DNA from: Patagioenas fasciata
Taxonomy: Eukaryota; Chordata; Aves; Columbiformes; Columbidae
Direction of reading: 5' to 3'
Length of the DNA: 64,000 bases
NCBI RefSeq assembly: GCF_037038585.1
Contig: NC_092520.1
Coordinates: 7,828,501-7,892,500, forward strand
Position 1 is the first letter of the stretch; each line of letters opens with the position of its first letter. The notes beneath the pieces are model-generated. The model was given only the letters and a program-made list of their open reading frames with translations. It ran no database searches and was not told the DNA's origin. Shown here in pieces: positions 28,201 through 40,200 of this stretch. A program made the position numbers and the translations under genes.

Positions 28201-31200
28201 AGCCTGCTAACAGGAAAAAGGAAGACTTGCACATTAGGAATAAAAAAACCAAACCAAAATGTTTTCCTAGTGGGACAACATTTCTGCATTTTACTTTGTA
28301 AAATATGAATGTGGAACTAGCAACTTGCAGAAAAGGAAAGAGGCTGTTCATGTTCTCAACCTGAAGAGGTGTTTGCATATTCAAAAGCTCCCTTCCCTGC
28401 AAAGTTTGTACTTTGCAGGAATAACACTGATCAAAAATTTGGTGTGCTTCCTATCTTTGAAATCATCAAATAGTTAATATTTGTAGAATAAGAAATAACT
28501 GCAGGATTTTCATCTGTTAAAATTTCCAGTTACATACAAGTGAGATAAATACCTATGTTGAATTTCCTCCTGTGTTTTACTGCAGGTGTTTTTAGTAAAC
28601 CAATATAATCACTGCGTTCTAGATCTGCACTGTCATGCCCTTCTGTTTATACAGATGAATGTCATGGAAACTCATGATTTGTTCTCTGTATGTGTCTTAC
28701 AGAAATTTTGTCACCCTCAAAAGAGAGCGAACCTAAACCAAACTCAGTAAATGATGAAACAGAGAAACACAAGAAGCCTTCTGCAGAGCCTGCTGCTGAA
28801 TCACAGAAGGGACTACTTAAGCGTCCTGTCCCAAAAGCTAGAAAATTAATTCACAAAGCAACAGATCCTGTGTCACAAAGAGAAGATCATGTTCCAAAAC
28901 CAGCCGAACGGACCGAGAGAATTAATGGTGTTGGAACACCGCCCAGGGGCATTCTGAAGCGCAGTTCAAGTTCAAGTTCCACTGACTCGGAAGTTCGTGT
29001 TAGCCAGATGTTAGATGTTCAGAAGAAGAATGGTCTTCCTACTGCAACTATATTTGAAGGAGAGGCTGAGAAGAACTCTCTTACAGAAGAAGCAGAAGAC
29101 TCCACACAAATTTCACTGGAAAAACTAAAACAAGTGAGGTTCTCGTCTAGCACAGGCAAAGGAGAACCTCTGCAAAGCCCACAGCCACATCGCGGCAGAG
29201 AAAAAGGAGAGTTTGATTTGTTAGAATCTGACGAAATAAAGAGTAGTAGAAATGGAGCTATTAGAACAGATTCATTGGGGAATAAGCAAATTTCTGCTGT
29301 AAAGCCTTTGGGAACCCATTCATCAGCTTTACAAGTGAAACCGATAGATGGCTTACCAGGTGATACATCAGTGTCCAGACCTCGTGATGCTAACAGGACA
29401 GTCTCCCTGGCAGATGAAACCTTGCAGACGGAGACAGTTACTCCTAAGAAACTTGCAACTCCACGAAAGGCCTCCAGCAATATCCTGCCAAATAGCAATA
29501 ATGAACTGAGTGTTGATGAGACACGTGAAAATAAAGCCAACAAGTTATTGAGCCAGGAATCAAAGTCACACAAAAACTTTACTGGTAAGAGGCTAATAGG
29601 AGTGAAGAACAGAATGCAATATCAGGTAGCATGTCTTCATTAATGTTCAAATCACTTGTATCTAAGAATTAACAGCAAGGAAAAAGAGATAATAGGAATG
29701 TGCCACATACTGCAGAATTAAATTCAAAATCACTTTTTTGTACTTTAATGCTCAAATGTAGTCAATATTTTTTAGATGATCTTTTGTTGGTATTCTCAAG
29801 AATTAACAATCAGATCAGAGCCTGGATAGGCACCTTTCTTGTGGATGGTGAAGGTGAAGTGGTGCCATTTGGATAAAAATTCCTGTCAGGAGGCCTGGTA
29901 GATCTTTCTGCATGGGAACAGAAGAATGTGTACAGCTGTTGGCTGTCATTGGTAGTAACACAATTGTGACTTGGGGATTTGCTCTGAGACTATACACAAC
30001 TATGCTGGTTGTCCTTCCCACGTGTCCCCTTTCAATTTAGCCATTTCCTTTAGAATGAGAATAACCAATCTTATCTATTGGCACCCTAAAAGTAATGAAG
30101 TAATATGTGTAATCTTCCAGGAGGATATCTCAGTGCAGGAATTTATTTTTCAGTTCATTGCCTGCAGTGTGGTTCTTTTCAAAAACACGAGGGCAGAGCA
30201 ATCTTTTCCATGCTAACAGTTAAAAAACCTCTGTTTTGTTTTGTTTTGTTTTTTGAGATAGGTCGAACATTTGTAGAGTTGTGTGTCTGATTCCTAACTC
30301 TGATAAGTTCGTTTATGTTGTAGATCAACATCAGCTTTCTGCTAAGACAGAAACACATGAGGTGTCAAATACCAATTCTACAAGTCTTCAACAAGGTAAG
30401 CCTGATCTTGTTGAGGAGCAAGATGCTAAAACCACTTTCAACCCTGACAAACATGCTGATGAACTCATGAAAGTGCCCGATGAATCTGTATCAAAAGTTT
30501 TAGATTGGTTTCAAAGAAGTTCTGGTACTGAAGATAGGAACCATGTACCAGCTAGATCCCAAGGCAGGGAACACATGGAAGAAGTGGGCTTCTCAACCAG
30601 AACAGGAGCTCTTCCTACAGAACATGGAGGGCCTGGCCTGGATGGAAAAACAGAAGTTAAGGAAGAGTTACTGTTTGGAAAGATTAAACAACAGAACAGC
30701 ATTTCATCTACATCATTTATTTCAGAAGATACGCAACTGATAAAACAGAGGATGAAACCTAAGAAAGAGGAAGAGAATGAGGAGAAACATGACAAATCAC
30801 TAACTGAATTTGACTGTATTAGAGTTGAAGAAAAAGAAAGTGGTCAAGAAATCAAGCAACAAAATAAAAAATCAAATCTTGTGGAATATCAGGGACACAA
30901 GCTACTAGCTCAGAAACACAAATCAGAGAAGGCAGTGCAAGAAAAAGGAAGACTAAGGGAGATCAGAGCATTTTGGGAAGGGGATAAAACTATCCCCGGT
31001 CATAGAGAGAAAGAAGTCAGTGTCAATACAAATGCACCAGGTAATGGTGTATTGAAGGGTCTCAGAGAAAGTGAGAAAATAAACCCAGCTGCCATATACC
31101 TACCTAATGGATCAGATGATCAAAGCAAGAATATGTTAAGAAGTGCTGAACTAAGTTGTGCAAGCCAGGCTTTAAGAAATGAACATCAAAACTCTTTTGA

Positions 31201-34200
31201 GTTTGGAGCAGGCCATGCAGTTGAAAGGCCAGAAAGAACACTTCCATCTGATGAGGAAGTTCATGAATATGCAGAATTGCCAAAAGCCAGTAACTTGCAG
31301 CCAAGTGTTGGTGCCACTTCAGCTTCTCCCAAAATCAAAGACAAAGATGAAAAGGAAACACCTAAAGGAAGACTTACCGCTTGTTCCCAGCAGAAGCCCA
31401 GCTTCCAGGTTTTGTCTTTAAAAGAAAAAATGAATGAGAAGTCCAAGAATCAAATTTCAGATCCTTCACAGTTCCAGAGTCTGAGAAACTTCTGGGATAC
31501 CAGAGTTAAATTACAGAGTAGCATTGATAGGGGAGGTGTTTCTTTGCCAAATAATACTAGTTCAAGAACCTATGAAAGAAAATCAAAGGAAGATAAAAAA
31601 AGCAGAGATAATGTGAACAAGCAAGAGTTAATTGAACAACAAACCCCAACATCAGAGACAGAAAAAAACCAGAAACTAGATTCTGGGGTATGTGAACTGC
31701 CTCTAGGATCTCCTACCCTGAAAGGCCTCGATGTGAAACGCATAAAGAATCCAGACTCTGTCCTGCAGGACAGAAAACCAGTTATCTCAAACCCCCAGGA
31801 AAAGATGGGTCCTCCAGAGCAAGAAGTTAAAGAATGTGCAGAAAAAGGTATTGTTTTATCAAAAGAACAACATGTTTCCTTGCAGTTACTCCAGTCACCT
31901 GGTGATAAAGATGCTTTAAAGGAGACAGCAGTAGATGATTGGGTATGTTTAGCTACAAAAAAAGTGGAGAACAAAGCTGCTCCATTAGATATCAGTCTTC
32001 CTAAAGAGGAAGTTGCTGAAACTGTGGGTAAGGTGGTTCTACCTAAAGCTGAGCTTGATGTATTTAAATTGGGCCTAAAGAAGTTAAAAGAGGAAGCCTT
32101 TGAGATGCCATCTAGCTTGAGCCTACAAGAAAACATTTTGAAAGGGACAGTTTCTCACTCAAATCCATGCAACATCTCTGAAAAAACAGGAGAACAGAGC
32201 CATGACGCTTCTGCTGTTGATCAAGAAGAAGAAATAAGCAAAAGCACAGGGAAAGTGAATGTGCCATCAAAAGATGAGCATGAAAACAGAAAAAGCCTCA
32301 GGGAACTGATTAGGGAATTTGAACCTTTCCGTCTACGACATCGTATAGTAGACAAGGATGATACACTTGAGGGTTCTCAGAGGCCTCAAAATGGTTTGCA
32401 GAACCTGCTCAGAGAGAACTTTGCATCTCAACCTTCTGAATATAGAAGGGTGGGAATGAAAACATCCAATGACAAAAATAGCATATCACAAAGTAATTGT
32501 GTAGAATCAACACACCAAGAAGATATCGGTCATCCTGAAGAGGTCAGAGAGACCACAGAAAGGTCTGTTGCCTCACCCAAGTTCAGTGGCTTGAATTCTG
32601 CTTTAGAGAAGCTGCTCAAGGAGACCTCTGAAATGCCACCTCCTAAACCAAAGCGTGCTTTTAACACAGTACAGACAGCTCCTGAGATGGAAATTAAAGG
32701 CATGACCTATGAGAATGATGGAGAGTTTCTGCAGGAAATTGGTGAGATCATAGAAAAGTCTGTTGCCCCATCCAGGGTCAGTGGCTTGAGTTCTGCTTTG
32801 GAGAAACTGCTGAAGGAGGCCTCTGAAACACCACCTCCAAAACCAAAACGTGCCTTTAACACAGTACAGAGAACTGCTGAGATGGAAATTAAAAGCATGA
32901 CCTATGAGCACGGTGGAGACTTGCCACAGGAAATTGATGAGACCATAGAAAAATCTGTTGCCCCATCCAAGGTCAGTGGCTTGAGTTCTGCTTTGGAGAA
33001 GCTGCTGAAGGAGGTCTCTGAAGTGCCACCTCGTAAGCCAAAACAGGCTGACAGCACAGTACAGAGAGCTGCTGAGATGGAAATTAAAGGTATGACCTAT
33101 GGGCATGATGAAGAGTTGCTGCAGGAAATCACAGAGACCATAGAAAAGTCTGTTGCCCCATCCAAGGTCAGTGGCTTGAGTTCTGCTTTGGAGAAGCTGC
33201 TGAAGGAGGTCTCTGAAACATCACCACCTAAACCAAAACATGCTATTAACACGGTACAGAGAGCTGCTGAGATGGAAATTAAAAGCATGACCTATGAACA
33301 CGATGGAGACTTGCCCCAGGTAGTTGGTGAGACCATAGAAAAGTCTGTTGCCCCATCCAAGGTCAGTGGCTTGAGTTCTGCTTTAGAGAAGCTGCTGAAG
33401 GAGGCCTCTGAAACATCACCACCTAAACCAAAACATGCTATTAACACAATACAGAGAGCTGCTGAGATGGAAATTAAAAGCATGACCTATGAGCACGATG
33501 GAGACTCACCACAGGAAATCAGAGAGACCATAGGAAGATCTGCAGTGTCCAAGGCTGAATGTGGAGTGTTTGATGTTAATTTGCAGAAGCTCCTGAAAGA
33601 GGTCTCTGAAACAACAGCTTCTATACTGAAAAATATGGATAAGAAAATGGAAGGTAAAATACAGACTAGTCAAAGTGTGCATGCTGCACACCAACAAGAG
33701 AGAGATCATCCTCAAGAAATACAAGAAACAGTAGAAAAAACTTCTGTTTCAAATATTGCAAAATTCGGTGAATTCAGGTGCTCTTTAGAAAATCTTACTC
33801 GAGAAGCATCTGAAATTTCATCTCCAATACCCAAAGAGTCACATAAACAAGAAAGGTTTGGGGATCTTAAAGTGTTTCCATCACAAAAAGAGACTCTACT
33901 TATGGCAATGTCACAGCCATATAACGCTTTCAGTAGCTACCATACGGAGATGAAGACAACTATCAAAGGGGGAGTTCCAGAACAAAATATCGAAACTTCA
34001 ATACATGATCCTGCAGTAACTGAAACTGAAGATTCTGATTTTCCTAAAAGAAACGGGGCTAATAATAAAGTAGAAAAGAGAAACACAGCTCCAGTCAATC
34101 TCTCTCTCTTGGAAGGAGATAACAATATGATTGTGATCAAGCCATTCAAGATAAATGAAAAAGGAAGAAGAGATGAAAGCCCATCCTTGGATGACTCTGA

Positions 34201-37200
34201 AAATAATTCAGAATTTAAAGCACTGTTGAAATTCAGAAGAGCGAGCACACCACTTGCAGATGGGAACAACTCCCCCCAGCCAGAAGCAGCTCAACTCTCC
34301 CTAATGTTTCAGTGTGAGGATAATGATGAAGAGGAAGGGGACGGCTCCAATTTGGGATCCAGGTTTTCAGATGAAAACTCTGATTCCCTCTCTGGAACAC
34401 GAAGTTCAATCTGTGAGCTGTTTGATTTCTAAAATTCATGGGGCTGGGTTGTTAAATATGGCTGCAATTTTTTGGTAGCCAACTTAAAATATGACAACCA
34501 AAAGTCTGTGTGGTACTTATTTTTTAATTGAATCCTTTGGATATTAGTTTGTGAAGGATGGCAAGAACCAATTAAGTCCTTTAATTGGAAAGTGTTTGAC
34601 AAACACGTGCTACACTTGGGTAAGCCTTTTTGGTAAGGGGAATTTAGCAGCATGAATGAATCGCATCAGTCTTTGTGGTTTAATCTTTTCTTCTTCCCCT
34701 GTGATATTACCTTCAAATTAATAACATTGTAACACCCCAAACTTGGTATTTATTTTAAATATCCTGGATTAAAAGAGGAAAAAAAATGGCTGACTGATTT
34801 CATTTTTTAGTTTGACCAGTTAGGCTTCAAAGTTAAATTCTTACAAGTGGAATGGCTGATTATAAAGACAATAACAGTATTCTGTGCTATTTAATTTAGC
34901 ATTGCTGCCCGTTGCACTAGGAAGTGGCCATATAAATGAAGTGGCCTGGTTACCAGGATTCTCATTATTTGCTTGAATGGCAGCTGTGGTCAATGTACCG
35001 TGTATGACTGTCACTGAAGAGCTTAAGGCAGAGGAGATAATGTAACCTTTTTAATTTGCTCCTGAGAGACTGAGAATGTTTTCTTCACCAGGAGATTCTG
35101 AAAAATGTCTGGAGTTTCCAGCACCTGTTAACTTAAGTTTTGAGCCTATTTTGAAAGTGAGATTCCAACAGAGGTCAGTGAAAACTCAAAACAAATGAGG
35201 AAAAATGAAACCTAATTTGTTTTTACCCCTAATGTTGCTGCCTATAAGGCCTGGTTGCTCTGCTGATGGTGATGAAAGTCTAAAGTGGTTGTTGCTGAAA
35301 TGTTGAAAGAAAGTGAATTTCACTGGGGAGAAAATACAGTGGACAAATTTACGCAGAAAGAAAAACCAAAGCTATTACCTGTTTCATGCTGGTTTATAAC
35401 AAGATGGTTACAAAATGGTCTGAATTTAACCCATGTTTTTCTTGGACAATTAAGACAATTAATACTTGCCCCAAGTCGCCTTATTAGTCAGTACAGATGG
35501 CAATACCTACACAGAGGAAATCAACCAACCTGCCTCTCTCTACTGATGGCTGAGAGAGTTAAAAAGAGTGAATGGATACTTAAAATTAGACGTTTATTTT
35601 GTATTTTTGTTGAATGTTCACTGTCATTGTTAAAGGTCAAAATAGATTCTCGTGAGAAATCAGTATTTGGTTTCTTAGTGACTTAAAATGGCATGTCTAT
35701 GTGTGCAGTGTTCATGTGTTTTGTCTTGTAACAGGTTCAGAAGAAGAATTAAACCCTGTTTTGATGGCTTTGAAAAGGAGTGCAGATAGGAAAATGCCTT
35801 CCAAAAGTCTAGAGGACATTCCATCAGCCACCTCAAGTGAGCACAAAGCTTGTGTGTGTCTCCCATGACCCCCAGTTTGGCCTAACACGCTGTTCTTCCA
35901 TACAGCTTTGCCAAATAGCTTTTTTGTCTTTGCTTCTTTATAAGCAGTATGGAGTTTGTACTGTCAAACTGAATTCTTTCCTCATACGGGTTAGTTTTCA
36001 GTTCTTTGTGTTGATTTTCAAACAACATGGGTCTGTGAAGCAGACATCTTCCAAAAATGCACTGTGGTGATCAGTGATGAACTGTTTCTTGGATAGTTTT
36101 TAATAGTGAAAGTACTGGCAACTACCCAAACCAGTAGTGAGCAACAACTGACAGTGGAAGTACAAAAAATTCCTATTAGTTTAATAGTGTTTCACCTGTG
36201 TACTCTAGCAGTTAATAGACCAAACCAACTGTAAGAGAATACAGTGAGACACCATTATGCTTGGAATTCATTTTTGACTTCCCTCTGTAGCCTCCTAGGA
36301 TGATGATTATTATTATTATTTTTAATGATTATTCCTGTCTCCACCCAGTCCCTCACTGTTTTCCTGCTTATCTCATGTCTAATGGGGAAGACATAAACTG
36401 ACCTTGTGTTTGTAGCAGTGTGGAGGTGTAGATTTTGAAATATGTTGGCTGTAGTTGGCATATTACTCTTCTAATACAACTGATGCTATTGCTTGCTTCA
36501 GACTAGTTCTAGGTTTTAGGCTTGCACTAACACCGCAACAGCGCAGCGATAGAAACTGTGTCAGTACCAGACTGCTGCTGGGATGTAAGCTTCAAGTAGT
36601 GTGTGAAGTACAAAGCAGCTCTTGAATTTAACCATTTCCGTGGCTCTGCTGGTTTGTTTGGGGTTTTTTGTCCTCGTTACTCTTAATTCTGTGATTACCC
36701 CGCCATCCGTTTTATTGTACCAAACAGCTACATTTCTAATTGTGTGTTACTTTTTTCCTGCACAGATAAAGGAAAAGTAAATAATCCAAAGGAAGAATTA
36801 GCTCTTAGTGCTGAAGATGGTAAATATCTTTTGTGTCTGCATGGAAGCTCATTGTTTTTTTCAATAGTCTCTGTCTGCTCACGAAGGAATATTGAAACCA
36901 AGAATTATATTGTGCTTTTAGACTTGATTAATTTCAGCATCACTGAAATGCTTTTGCAGAATTTTGTTGTGTTGTTTTATTCTTAAGGAATGTATTTATG
37001 TTATGATGTTATGTCCTGCCATTTCTGTGCCACCTACCAGTGTGTTATTTTGGCTTTTGGTCCTTCAGCCTGTGAAACAGTTACTGAAATAACTGAGAGC
37101 TTTGAACATTAGCTCAGTTGAAAGAGTTGGCCTAAGGAGATAGTGAATTTATTTGTTCATCTGTTTCATTATAAGATGCAAGATGACTTTTGCTCATGCA

Positions 37201-40200
37201 AAACACTGTTCAGAATACACCAGTTGAAAAGGGACAACTCTTACAAGCCCTGTCTCCACTCAGCAAAGCAGAATTGCTCCAAGCAACAGATGAACTGCTA
37301 GATCAGCTACTGCTGATATATCATCAATCCATTAGTGCATTACACGTGCCTTACTGTTAAATTTTTCTCTGCGTCTTTAGAAATCCCAAATCTAAGCAAA
37401 ATAAAAGCATACCTGCTCCAAGAATGCGTCAAGATGAACACAAGAGAAAACCATCAAATAACATTGAATATGGTGGAATATAACACAGAATTCTTTCTTC
37501 ACTGCATTGAGGCACTGCAGTTTTTAAAAATAACTGTCCACAGTTGCATTTATTGTCATGTTTTAGGTGCTTAAAAGCATTTTGCATGCTAGTGGCCTAT
37601 AGTATAAATAGGATGATCGTAGTGTAATAGGATGCACGCAGTGTCCTTTGCTTTCAAATGGAGACCTCTGAAAGCGTGATATATTTTAGATATGGAATGT
37701 GTAGACACTTAGCTGAAAAGGGTGGTGTTTTTTTGAGTTACATTTATTAACAGTGAAGTTCAGAGAAATGCCAAAGAGTCAAACTGATAGCTGTACAGAC
37801 ACAATAAGGCAAGTTCTCTTGAAAATACTATTCATGATTTTTGCTTTGCTTAGCTTGTATACTCATGTTACCTTTGTTATGATCCAGTTCCTCAAAGGAG
37901 GGCAGTGATGCAGAACATAAAAACATATGGGGCCTGGGGAAGTCAAAAACTTCCCACATATAACATATATTAGTGCTAATTATAACATTGCAAAGCTGTT
38001 TGTGCTACTGAATGACTCTTGTCAATACTGAGCAGGTCCGAAACCTGATCAGCATCAAGAGAGGAGTAAAAATGCAGCAGGAAGTGAGTAACAGGATTCT
38101 TCCAGCAGACCATGGAGAGTCTTCTCCACTGATACTTAAACTAATACATTAAAACCCCTTCTTTATTTAACAACTAACAAGTGATACATCTGGACTAGAT
38201 ATTTGCTCAGTGAGGAAACTGCATCTACCTGCATACTGACAATAACTGGTATGTTGAGAACTTTTTGAGCTTCAACAGCAAAAGCTGAACTCGCATCTTG
38301 TAAACAATCCCATCTTGTGCGCAGTGTTTCTTTTTATGCAGTAGATATGTGCCCCTCCGCCTGTTTGCTGCTAAACAATTCTCTGTCATACGATATTCAG
38401 CGTTGGTGTATTCCATGGTGTGTATCCAATCCAAAGATACAGAGCTTTAGTGCATTATTAAATATAAGTGGGGTTAGAGAATGGAAAATTCTGAGAACTG
38501 AGGGCTTACCACAAACTGGATTTTGCAAGGCTAGCTTGTGCAATTAAGTTTTGTGCGGTGAAAGAACATGGAAGTGAAGTTCAATGGAGCTTTACAGAAG
38601 TTAGAGATGTGCTGCAAAAAACTGCATCATTAATGAGATATGAATCTTAGAAATAACTAGGAATACTTGGAACTTCCTTGTTCATGTCTAAAAATTGCTT
38701 GATTTACACAAATGTTCTTATTGTCATTAATTTGAGTAAATAAAATAACAGAGCTTGGCTTCTTATCAAGAACTCAAATGACTTACTAAGAACTCTAATG
38801 TCAGTGACGATATGGTTAGTGCGTGGGTTGATTTATCCTTGTTCTAGGAAGAAAATCTGAATGGTAAACTGAAGATGTTTTCTTTATCACATTTGATCAG
38901 AATTTGCTTGCAGCACCCAGGCTTGTACATCTTGTCAAGCAATGTAAATGTTTCTGCTCTGGCCAGGCAAAGTTCTTTGGTTGGCATTATAGGAGATGTC
39001 AAAGTAGATCATGATGAAATGAAAACTTTTCTGAGCCCTTGAGGGGGAGAGAAAGGGGAATCTTGCATCCAAGTTGTAAACTGGTTGTGCATGTGCATGT
39101 GTTTCATCTGAAGCTATTTGTTTCTAACCACGTCCTCTATGGAATCTCATTGTTTCGATGTGCAAACTTATTTTTGAAACCTTTTGAATTGCTGCTCTTC
39201 AGTTTCCACAGTGCCTTCGCAGCCCAAGAAGCTGTTTTCCAACCCTGAAAAACTCAAAGGACTGAGCAAGTCGGTACCATCGTTCCTACAGGAAGAGGCA
39301 AGTCCCATCTCTGAAATATTGTAACTAAAACTTTTGATTACTTTTGATTTTGCATTTGTCCAGTAGTGTTTTCCATGGTCTGCCAAGTCAGTTCACTATC
39401 AGACCATGGCATAGAGCTGAGCTTGTGCTGTAGCAATCAGCAGATGATCCCAAACCTGTGGCTAATTAACCTTTCAAAAGCATTAGGCCAGTAACTAGAG
39501 GTTTATTCTTACTGTACAGCTCAACATACAGAACGTGTTTTATCTAGGAGATGGAAGCACGGTGAATGCTTGCCATTATTCCCAAAGGCAATCTCTGTCC
39601 TTAAACTAACAGGTCATTTTTTATCTTCAGCCAATTTAAAAGCTTATTCCTGGGGGTTCTGAATGAAACAGTCTGACAAACGCTTGAAAGCCAAAGGACT
39701 ATATGTGATCAGTCCGGTCACGGTAGAAAGTGTTTAGGGATGGTTCATATTTATGTTCTAAGAAATTGTCAGCACCTAAATCTGTTCATTCTCCCCCTAC
39801 AAATTTATATTTAAAATTATGGTTAGTTCAATACTGCCTTGAGTTATCAAGCTCACAGAATGTGTATCTATAAAACCAGTATGTATGTATATCATGTGCT
39901 GGTTCTGCCCTGGAGTTTTTCATCACTGACGTACCATCTGGCCAATACAAAGCACAAAATAAACAGACGGATAACATAAATCTGGTAGAAATAACAGGCT
40001 AGAAATAAGCATTGTAGACACTATGTAGTCATGGTGGTATTAACACTCGTTTCTATGTGTTAGCTCAGTGCTGGAATTGTTTTTAAAATAATGAATTCTG
40101 ATAATAACATACTTTATAATTAAAGAAGAAATACAAAGAAATCTATATCTTAGAGTATCTGTGTCTTTTCCTTCTGCTTAAAAGAGATAACAGGCTAAAA

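Noticed and set aside
29019-29573. 184-residue ORF antisense to SYTL2 exon 6
   Set aside because: It is a mirror of a real coding exon with Ser/Leu/Phe-rich shadow composition and no family match.
31570-33483. Minus ORFs of 188, 167 and repeated 63 residues within the SYTL2 giant exon
   Set aside because: They are antisense reflections of the coding sequence and its 195-bp repeats; they recur at the same period because the sense repeat does.
35285-35686. 133-residue ORF in SYTL2 intron 7
   Set aside because: No recognisable domain, no match to Slp2, and ordinary intron composition.
37380-37480. Possible extra SYTL2 exon after TCTTTAG at 37380
   Set aside because: The phase-compatible frame has no counterpart in known Slp2 and no good donor. 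The exon series is already continuous through 38036-38083, which matches human in length and core sequence.
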